Part shown: piece by piece, positions 1-5,174 of the stretch | Layout of the letters: the number at the start of each line of letters is the position of its first letter | Position numbering within the stretch: position 1 is the stretch's first letter | Source of the DNA: Thiotrichaceae bacterium UBA7359 | GTDB lineage: Bacteria; Pseudomonadota; Gammaproteobacteria; Eutrophobiales; Eutrophobiaceae | Reading direction: 5' to 3' | Length of the DNA stretch: 5,411 bases | NCBI GenBank assembly: GCA_905182825.1 | Contig: CAJJDJ010000175.1 | Location: 1-5,411, forward strand | Made by a program: the position numbers and the translations under genes | Notes under the pieces: generated by a model | What the model was told of the DNA's origin: nothing | What the model saw: only the letters and a program-made list of their open reading frames with translations | The model's database searches: none

Positions 1-539
1 CATTTGGAGCTGAATCTCAGGTTGTTGTTGGTGTTGCGTTTTCAATTACCAGAGAGTTTGGTCCATTAATAACAGGTATTCTAATTGCCGGCAGGAGCGG
101 TTCTTCATTGGCAGCAAAAATTGGTACGATGCAAGTAAATCAAGAGATAGATGCGTTACGCGTGATGGGGATCAACCCAGTTAGATACCTGGTTGCTCCA
201 GCATTGTTTGCTATGATAATAATGCTTCCCGTATTGACTTTTTTTTCTGATCTGGCTGGATTGTTGGGCGGTGCGATATACACAAATATTGAAATTGGTT
301 TAAGTTTTGATGCTTATATGGATAGAACCTTATCAGCCTTAGCAGTAGCAGATGTGATGCAGGGTATATTCAAGAGTATTATCTTTGCTTTAATTATTAC
401 CTTGGTGGGTGTCAGTAATGGTTTTTCAGTGACGGGTGGTGCGGAAGGTGTTGGTAAGGCCACCACACGTTCAGTCGTACTCTCAATTTCATATATCGTC
501 ATTGCTGATATGGTTTTTACTTATTTTCTAAATCTGTAA
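1..539 (+). CDS. mlaE: MlaE-family lipid ABC transporter permease, 5' end cut off by the window
   Basis: This is the inner-membrane permease of an MCE-type lipid ABC transporter, which moves phospholipid or related lipid between the inner membrane and a periplasmic MCE protein. The reading frame is open from the first bases (full codons from position 3), giving 178 residues; the family is usually about 260 residues, so roughly a third is missing on the left. Seen in the fragment: a 'REFGP' segment, then 'AGRSGSSLAAKIGTM', then the family hallmark 'EIDALRVMGINP' at fragment residues 48-59, and near the end 'EGVGKATT' at 148-155. Hydrophobic stretches at about 63-92, 122-138 and 158-177 fit the membrane helices of the family. 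A TTG at 108 could be read as a start, but conserved family sequence lies upstream of it, so it is internal. The family's usual 'LVxPR' reads 'LVAPA' here, so the Arg is missing. The stop is 4 bases before the ATPase gene, which implies one transcript. Whether an N-terminal STAS domain is present cannot be seen. Confidence 0.95.
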   Translation, partial: FGAESQVVVGVAFSITREFGPLITGILIAGRSGSSLAAKIGTMQVNQEIDALRVMGINPVRYLVAPALFAMIIMLPVLTFFSDLAGLLGGAIYTNIEIGLSFDAYMDRTLSALAVADVMQGIFKSIIFALIITLVGVSNGFSVTGGAEGVGKATTRSVVLSISYIVIADMVFTYFLNL

Positions 540-543
540 ATTA

Positions 544-1338
544 ATGAAAAATAATAAATCAGCTATTGAAGTTATCGATCTGGTAACACATTACGGCCCT
601 CGAGAGATCTTGCATGGCATTAATTTGTCAATTAATGAAGATGAGATAATGATTATTATGGGTGGAAGTGGTTCGGGAAAAAGTACATTACTACGTTACT
701 TACTTGGACTCGGTACTCCTACAAGCGGCAATATTAATTTGCTTGGTAAGGATATAACTAAAATCAGTAATACTGAAATGCATCAACTGAGACAAAATAT
801 GGGAGTAGCATTTCAGGGAGGGGCATTACTCAGTTCAATGACTGTTGGTGAAAATGTTAAATTACCACTACGTGAACATACAAACCTCGATGAAAAAACG
901 ATGGAAATAATGGCTAGGATGAAGCTTGAGGTTGTAAATCTTGGTGGTTTTGAAAAAATGATGCCGGCAGAATTATCTGGAGGTATGATTAAACGCGCTG
1001 CTCTTGCTCGCGCGATTGTTATGGACCCAAAATTAATGTTCTTTGATGAGCCTTCCGCAGGTCTAGATCCTGTTGTTTCAGCCGAGTTAGATGAACTTAT
1101 TTTAGAACTAAGAGATGCGATGAAAATGACAATCGTAGTCGTTACGCATGAACTTGAAAGTGCTTTTAAAATTGCTGATAGAATTACTGTGCTTGACCAA
1201 GGAAATATACTCATGACTGATACTGTGGAAAATATCAAAAATTCTGATAATGAACGAATTCAATCGCTATTAAATCGACGTCCCAGCAACGATGAAGTGC
1301 AAGCAGATGAATATTTAAATCGATTAACGGGTATATAG
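544..1338 (+). CDS. mlaF: MlaF-family ABC transporter ATP-binding protein
   Basis: This cytoplasmic ATPase powers the MlaE-type permease encoded just upstream. All nucleotide-binding motifs are present and intact in 264 aa: Walker A 'GGSGSGKST' at residues 40-48 (Lys46), Q-loop Gln91 in 'AFQGGAL', ABC signature 'LSGGM' at 144-148, Walker B 'LMFFDEP' at 164-170 (catalytic Glu169), D-loop 'SAGLD' at 171-175 and H-loop His202. The 'QGGALLSSMTVGENV' stretch after the Q-loop is typical of the MlaF group. The length matches the family. The ATG follows the permease stop by 4 bases, and I see no good Shine-Dalgarno sequence, so translation is probably coupled to the permease. The residues after about 240 form a short C-terminal extension rich in Asn, Arg and Asp; in E. 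coli the MlaF C-terminus contacts a neighbouring subunit, but whether that holds here is unknown. The family assignment is firm; the exact lipid and the direction of transport are not shown by sequence. Confidence 0.96.
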   Translation: MKNNKSAIEVIDLVTHYGPREILHGINLSINEDEIMIIMGGSGSGKSTLLRYLLGLGTPTSGNINLLGKDITKISNTEMHQLRQNMGVAFQGGALLSSMTVGENVKLPLREHTNLDEKTMEIMARMKLEVVNLGGFEKMMPAELSGGMIKRAALARAIVMDPKLMFFDEPSAGLDPVVSAELDELILELRDAMKMTIVVVTHELESAFKIADRITVLDQGNILMTDTVENIKNSDNERIQSLLNRRPSNDEVQADEYLNRLTGI

Positions 1339-1346
1339 TCAAGATT

Positions 1347-2357
1347 ATGAAACGCGATAATATTAATTACCTTGTTGTAGGCTCATTTGTCATGCTTTTG
1401 TTGCTTGGTTTTTTTGTGTTTCTTTATCAAATAATGGGCAGTGGCGGTCCGATAGAAAAGTATTTTGTGATCTACAAGAATGTTTCAGGTATTAAATATG
1501 GAACTCCTGTAGCGTTTGAAGGTTATCAAGTTGGGCAAGTCGACATGATTGAACCAATACGTAAAGACGGTAAAACAAATTATCGCTTAACGTTATCAAT
1601 AGAAAAAGAGTGGCCTATACCGATTGATAGTGTCGCCAAGATAGTTGCTTCTGGTCTACTCGCCGCTGTGACCATTGATATTACTGAAGGTGTAAGTGAA
1701 GACTTGCTTGACCCAGAGTCAACGATAACAGGTAAGGAAGCGGCTAACATTTTTGCGACGGTCAATGAGGTTGCGTCAGATCTTCGTGACCTGTCTCAAA
1801 GCAGCATTAAACCACTCCTAAATAATTTAAATGAACAGTTCCTATCTATTTCAACAGAACTTACTGATATAACAAAAAATACGATAAAGCCTTTACTTGA
1901 AAGTTTTAGTAATCAAGTTGAACAAACTGATATGGTTAGTAAATTAAGCGGCTTAATTAATAATCTTAATCAGACCTCAGAAGATCTACAAAAAGTATTC
2001 AATAGTCAAAATCAGGAAAACGTAACAGTATTTTTGGAGAGCATGAGTATCGCCTCAAAAGGTATGAATAAGTTAGTCACGAATATAGATGATACGAGGA
2101 AGTCAATGGATATAATCTTAAGTAATATCGATAAGGTCATTGGTGGTGTTAACCATATGCTTGAAGATAATGATAATAAAATGAGTGGTTCGCTTACTGA
2201 TTTACAGAAGACTTTGTCGGTAATGTCAACGCATATAGATGCGATTACACACCACCTTGAGGGAAGCAGTAGAAATATACATGAGTTTACGCGGCAGATT
2301 AAAGAAAACCCGGGCTTGCTTATTCGAGGTTCAGCTCAAGTTGAAGAGGTCGAATGA
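1347..2357 (+). CDS. mlaD: MCE-domain (MlaD-family) membrane-anchored lipid-binding protein with long helical tail
   Basis: This is the periplasmic substrate-binding part of the transporter. One N-terminal membrane helix (about residues 8-29) anchors it in the inner membrane. A single MCE domain follows at about 38-115, with the recognisable 'NVSGIKYGTPVAFEGYQVGQV' region (split here as residues 45-57 and 58-65) and 'VAKIVASGLLAAVTIDITEG' around 96-115. MCE domains are known to form hexameric rings with a central lipid pore. Residues about 130-325 are predicted to be mostly helical, polar and low in Pro and Gly, and end in 'NPGLLIRG' (321-328), an ending common in long MCE proteins. At 336 aa it is far longer than E. 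coli MlaD (about 183 aa); the tail could build a periplasm-spanning tube or needle, as in PqiB- or Mce-type proteins, but that is inference. The gene starts 8 bases after mlaF, and its stop overlaps the lipoprotein start (ATGA). The symbol reflects the family, not proven orthology. Confidence 0.93.
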   Translation: MKRDNINYLVVGSFVMLLLLGFFVFLYQIMGSGGPIEKYFVIYKNVSGIKYGTPVAFEGYQVGQVDMIEPIRKDGKTNYRLTLSIEKEWPIPIDSVAKIVASGLLAAVTIDITEGVSEDLLDPESTITGKEAANIFATVNEVASDLRDLSQSSIKPLLNNLNEQFLSISTELTDITKNTIKPLLESFSNQVEQTDMVSKLSGLINNLNQTSEDLQKVFNSQNQENVTVFLESMSIASKGMNKLVTNIDDTRKSMDIILSNIDKVIGGVNHMLEDNDNKMSGSLTDLQKTLSVMSTHIDAITHHLEGSSRNIHEFTRQIKENPGLLIRGSAQVEEVE

Positions 2358-2947
2358 TCATGCGCAGTATTATTTTGTTGAGTTTTTTTTTAGTGTTGAC
2401 GGCATGCTCCACACAAGCGCCGTTACCGACTGACCATTATTATCGTCTTCCTGAATTAAGAGATATTGATTCTGATCAGAAGCGATTGGATTCAATTAGT
2501 GTGCTCAATTTTAAAGCGGTGGGCTTATATCAGGAGCGTGCAATCCTCTACACCGAGGATCAGATAGAACTAAAACAATATCATTATCACCACTGGACAG
2601 ATTCTCCGACCCGATTACTACAAGAACGTTTGGCCGAAAGATTACGTTTAAGTGGTATCTCGAATTTAGTTTTGAATACGTTTGAAGGGAATAGCGCACT
2701 GATAATTAAGGGACAAGTCAAAGCTTTTGAGCGAGTACAACAAAAAGGAAGTGAAAGTGTTTACGTGAAATTATTACTTCAGGTCGATTCTAATACTAAG
2801 GGTGCTCCTATTTTACATAAAGAGTATGTTCAAACTGTGATATTACCATCGAATAATATTACTAATACAATTAGAGCATTCGCAGAGGCTGTAGATTTAA
2901 TCTTTAACGATTTTTATGTAGATTTGAGTGAGATTATTAAAGTGTAA
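2354..2947 (+). CDS. ABC-type transport auxiliary lipoprotein (PqiC/DUF330-like)
   Basis: This is a small lipoprotein that is probably the outer-membrane or periplasmic partner of the MCE protein. The N-terminus 'MIMRSIILLSFFLVLTAC' is a signal-peptidase-II signal with lipobox LTAC and lipidated Cys18; Ser at +2 favours sorting to the outer membrane under the E. coli rule. After a short linker the body carries 'HYYRLPEL' (28-35) and a conserved-looking block 'RAILYTEDQIELKQYHYHHW' (62-81), then 'DSPTRLLQERLAERL', as in the auxiliary lipoprotein family that includes E. coli PqiC. Its 197 aa are normal for that family. The ATG at 2354 overlaps the upstream stop (ATGA), but GAGGT at 2346-2350 leaves only 3 bases to it and 9 to the ATG at 2360, so the true start may be 2360 (195 aa, 'MRSIILL'). 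It is the last gene of the operon and is followed by a hairpin terminator. The family call is by motif recognition; a role in lipid transfer is inferred from context. Confidence 0.88.
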   Translation: MIMRSIILLSFFLVLTACSTQAPLPTDHYYRLPELRDIDSDQKRLDSISVLNFKAVGLYQERAILYTEDQIELKQYHYHHWTDSPTRLLQERLAERLRLSGISNLVLNTFEGNSALIIKGQVKAFERVQQKGSESVYVKLLLQVDSNTKGAPILHKEYVQTVILPSNNITNTIRAFAEAVDLIFNDFYVDLSEIIKV

Positions 2948-2949
2948 AT

Positions 2950-2979
2950 AAACGGGCCAATCATTTGATTCGCCCGTTT
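2950..2979. terminator. Bidirectional intrinsic terminator between convergent genes
   Basis: An 8-bp perfect stem pairs AAACGGGC (2950-2957) with GCCCGTTT (2972-2979). After one C-C mismatch the stem continues with AATC (2959-2962) pairing with GATT (2967-2970), leaving an ATTT loop. The stem has a GC core flanked by A on the left and T on the right, so each strand reads a GC-rich hairpin followed by a short T run. It lies 2 bases after the lipoprotein stop and 26 bases beyond the htpG stop on the opposite strand, so it can serve both operons. The T-tracts are short (3-4), so efficiency may be moderate. Confidence 0.85.
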
Positions 2980-3005
2980 TAAATTTACAAATAATTTAAT
3001 CCCTG

Positions 3006-4976
3006 TTACTCAGCCAGAGTGACTATTAAACTATTCAACTTGTTAACAAAGGTAGCGGGATCTTCCAATTGGCTCCCTTCACTTAATAAAGCTTGGTCGA
3101 ACAATATCTGTGACCAATCAGCGAATAGGTCCTCATTTGCTTCACCATCAATTTTCTTGAGAATAGGATGCTCTGGATTTATTTCAAGTATTGGCTTGGT
3201 TGCAGGTATCTCTTGGCCTGATGCCTTGAGAATTTGTTCCATCTGTCTACCCATGTCATTTTCATCTGCCACGAGACATGCAGGAGAAGTGGTTAGGCGT
3301 GAAGTGGCACGAACGGTCTTTACTTTTTCTTCTAAAACTTTTCGAATTCGTTCTGATAATTTTTCATTTTCTTCACTTTTTTTATCATCACCTTTCTTTT
3401 CTTCTTCATCCTTTAAATCACCTAAGTCTAATTCACCCTTAGTGACAGATTGTAACGGTTTATCTTCGACTTCTGCCCAATGTGTTGTCACCCATTCGTC
3501 AACAGGATCGGACATGAGTAATACTTCGATACCTTTCTTTTTGAAGATTTCTAAATGCGGACTGTTTTTAGCCATAGCATGCGTATTAGCAGATACATAG
3601 TAAATGGCCTTTTGACCTTCCTGCATACGTTCCACGTAATCTTTGATAGAAACGTTTTGCTCTTCAGAATCATCATGTGTACTGCTGAAGCGAAACAAAT
3701 TTGATAGGTCTTTTTTGTAATCATCGCCTTCAACCACGCCTTCTTTAAGTACTCTACCGAAGGTCTTCCAGAACTCTGCGTATTTGTCGGCTTCTTTTTT
3801 AGCCATGGTTTTTAACAAACCGATAATTTTCTTAGTACATCCAGAACGAATTGAATCAATAACCTTATTGTGTTGTAAAATTTCGCGTGAAACATTTAAT
3901 GGAAGATCATCTGAATCCACTACACCTCGCACAAAACGTAACCAAGACGGAATCAATTGTTCTGCGTCGTCCATAATAAAAATACGCTTCACATAGAGTT
4001 TTATACCATGACGTTGCTGCCTATCCCACATGTCAAATGGGGCTCGTTTGGGTATATAAAGCAAGGAGGTATATTCAAGCTTTCCTTCTACCCGATTGTG
4101 GGTATGTGCCGTGGGTTCTTCAAAATCATGGCTCACATGTTTATAAAATGCATTGTATTCTTCATCTGTGACATCTTTCTTATTACGGGCCCAGAGTGCG
4201 GTAGCGCTATTAACCGTTTCTTCAGTGATAACTGTTTTATATTTTTTTTCTTTTTCTTTTTCTTTGCTCTCTTTTCCCTCAGCAACGTCTTTTGTTTTTT
4301 TTGTTTTTTCTTCTACTTCTACCTGCTCTTCTTTGTCCATGATGATAGGCAGTGAGATATGGTCAGAGTACTTATTGATGATATTTCTTAGCTGATAATC
4401 ATTTAAAAATTCTTTACTGTCATTACGAAGATGCAAGACAACCTTAGTGCCCCGTGCTTCTTGAACGATTGTTTCTATGGAATAATCATTTTCACCTTCA
4501 GACACCCAACGGACGCCCTCATTTTTACCTAAACCTGCACGACGAGTAATCACTTCAACTTTTTGTGCAATGATAAAACAGGAGTAAAAGCCAACCCCAA
4601 ATTGACCAATTAACTGAGAATCCTTGGATTGATCTCCCGTTAATGCTTCGAAGAATTGTTTTGTGCCCGATTTTGCTATCGTGCCAAGATGTTCGATAAC
4701 CTCGTCACGAGACATACCGATACCATTATCAGAGACGGTAATCGTTTTTAATTTTTTATTGAATTCGACCTTTATTTTTAGATCTGAATCACCATCGTAT
4801 AAGCCATCATTCTTGAGCGCTTCAAAACGCAACTTGTCAGCCGCATCTGAGGCATTAGAGATTAACTCACGTAAGAATATTTCTTTGTTGCTGTACAAAG
4901 AATGAATCATGAGGTTTAGTAGTTGCTTAACCTCCGTTTGAAAACCTAGCGTTTCCTGTTTTGTATCTACAGACAT
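3006..4976 (-). CDS. htpG: Molecular chaperone HtpG (Hsp90 family), complete
   Basis: HtpG is the cytosolic bacterial Hsp90, an ATP-driven dimeric chaperone that remodels client proteins together with the DnaK system. The 656-aa product shows the whole family layout. The N-terminal GHKL ATPase domain (about 1-215) has 'FLRELISNASDA' with catalytic Glu37 and Mg-binding Asn41, 'DNGIGM' at 83-88, 'GTIAKSGT' at 98-105, 'GQFGVGF' at 124-130 and 'RGT' at 175-177. The middle domain (about 247-515) has 'LPLNVSREILQ' with Arg364, matching the catalytic-loop Arg of the family. The C-terminal dimerisation domain runs from about 540 to the end. It is about 30 residues longer than E. coli HtpG (624 aa), mainly from a Lys/Glu-rich insert at about 216-246; a second charged stretch lies at 522-541. 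The start ATG has GGAG 11 bases upstream (4988-4991, complement) and is preceded by a heat-shock promoter. The gene is monocistronic: it is divergent from the pilin gene and convergent with the lipid-transport operon. Confidence 0.99.
   Translation of the reverse strand: MSVDTKQETLGFQTEVKQLLNLMIHSLYSNKEIFLRELISNASDAADKLRFEALKNDGLYDGDSDLKIKVEFNKKLKTITVSDNGIGMSRDEVIEHLGTIAKSGTKQFFEALTGDQSKDSQLIGQFGVGFYSCFIIAQKVEVITRRAGLGKNEGVRWVSEGENDYSIETIVQEARGTKVVLHLRNDSKEFLNDYQLRNIINKYSDHISLPIIMDKEEQVEVEEKTKKTKDVAEGKESKEKEKEKKYKTVITEETVNSATALWARNKKDVTDEEYNAFYKHVSHDFEEPTAHTHNRVEGKLEYTSLLYIPKRAPFDMWDRQQRHGIKLYVKRIFIMDDAEQLIPSWLRFVRGVVDSDDLPLNVSREILQHNKVIDSIRSGCTKKIIGLLKTMAKKEADKYAEFWKTFGRVLKEGVVEGDDYKKDLSNLFRFSSTHDDSEEQNVSIKDYVERMQEGQKAIYYVSANTHAMAKNSPHLEIFKKKGIEVLLMSDPVDEWVTTHWAEVEDKPLQSVTKGELDLGDLKDEEEKKGDDKKSEENEKLSERIRKVLEEKVKTVRATSRLTTSPACLVADENDMGRQMEQILKASGQEIPATKPILEINPEHPILKKIDGEANEDLFADWSQILFDQALLSEGSQLEDPATFVNKLNSLIVTLAE
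4242..4309. repeat. Low-complexity T-rich/A-rich tract inside htpG (charged linker)
   Basis: On the + strand this tract has T8 at 4242-4249, two CTTTTT units in tandem (4250-4261), T8 at 4295-4302 and T6 at 4304-4309. On the coding strand these are A-runs and AAAGAA hexamers encoding alternating Lys and Glu ('KEKEKEKK', residues 238-245) and 'EKTKKTK' (223-229). The unit is 6 bp, so gain or loss of a unit keeps the frame, whereas slippage in the A8 runs would break it. Confidence 0.8.
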
Positions 4977-5018
4977 ATTTGTTTGGACTCCATCACATTA
5001 TTAATTCACAGTTATTGA

Positions 5019-5040
5019 CAAATATTGGGATTGATATTTG
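5019..5040. repeat. Perfect 7-bp inverted repeat over the htpG promoter
   Basis: CAAATAT (5019-5025) and ATATTTG (5034-5040) are perfect reverse complements separated by 8 bases. The 22-bp palindromic block covers the sigma-32 -10 element and lies just upstream of the start sites proposed for the pilin promoters. It has the size of a dimeric repressor or activator site, but the region is AT-rich and the repeat may be chance. I do not recognise it as the site of a known regulator. Confidence 0.45.
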
Positions 5041-5049
5041 ATTTTCAAG
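5022..5049 (-). promoter_or_regulatory. Sigma-32 (RpoH) heat-shock promoter of htpG
   Basis: Reading the minus strand towards htpG, CTTGAA (complement of 5044-5049) is followed after 14 bases by CCCAATAT (complement of 5022-5029). The known RpoH consensus is CTTGAA, 13-15 bases, CCCCATNT; the -35 core matches fully and the -10 has one mismatch. Transcription would start near 5014-5016, giving a 5' leader of about 40 bases that contains the GGAG ribosome site. E. coli htpG is a known RpoH-regulon member, so the match also fits the gene. No CIRCE-type HrcA operator is seen here. Confidence 0.85.
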
Positions 5050-5054
5050 TTATC

Positions 5055-5093
5055 TTGACTTGTTTTCACTTCAATCAGATAATTTGATATAAT
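5055..5093 (+). promoter_or_regulatory. Two overlapping sigma-70-like promoters facing the pilin gene
   Basis: Candidate A is TTGACT (5055-5060), 17 bases, GATAAT (5078-5083): five of six matches in each box and ideal spacing. Candidate B is a perfect TATAAT (5088-5093) with an extended -10 TG at 5085-5086 and a weaker -35 TTCACT (5065-5070) at 17 bases. Starts would fall near 5090 and 5100, leaving a leader of about 75-85 bases before the pilin ATG. The region is AT-rich, which raises the chance of fortuitous matches, but two well-spaced candidates upstream of a gene with no nearer neighbour are convincing. Confidence 0.65.
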
Positions 5094-5174
5094 TCTTGAT
5101 AATTATTATGTAATATATCTCTAAATGCTAGATGTAAAAATGAACTTTTCAATACGAATGGGATAAAATAAATT

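Noticed and set aside
108..539. A 143-aa gene starting at TTG 108
   Set aside because: The same frame is open to the left edge and the upstream residues (REFGP, AGRSGSS) are conserved MlaE sequence, so the TTG is an internal Leu codon of a truncated gene.
813..1238. 141-aa open frame antisense to mlaF
   Set aside because: It lies wholly inside a gene with intact ABC motifs, is Ser/Ile-rich and resembles no family I know; it is a shadow frame.
2239..2433. 64-aa open frame bridging the MCE and lipoprotein genes
   Set aside because: It overlaps two well-supported genes in another frame and has no recognisable domain.
3019..3600. 193-aa Ser/Phe-rich open frame antisense to htpG
   Set aside because: Its composition is what the complement of Glu/Lys/Asp-rich coding sequence gives; no ribosome site or family match.
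3957..4355. 132-aa Phe-rich open frame antisense to htpG that looks membrane-like
   Set aside because: The poly-Phe stretch is just the complement of the A-rich codons of the HtpG charged linker, not a real membrane protein.
5015..5020. Perfect TTGACA on the + strand as a -35 box
   Set aside because: At 16-18 bases downstream there is no reasonable -10 box (TTTGATT region); the downstream pairs at 5055-5093 fit far better.
5089..5106. Inverted repeat ATAATT-N6-AATTAT near the pilin transcription start
   Set aside because: Composed only of A and T in a very AT-rich stretch, so it is expected by chance and too weak to act as a hairpin.
5125..5166. 13-codon open frame in the pilin leader, possible leader peptide
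   Set aside because: No ribosome site precedes it, there is no run of regulatory codons and no attenuator-like hairpin after it; short frames are expected in such sequence.
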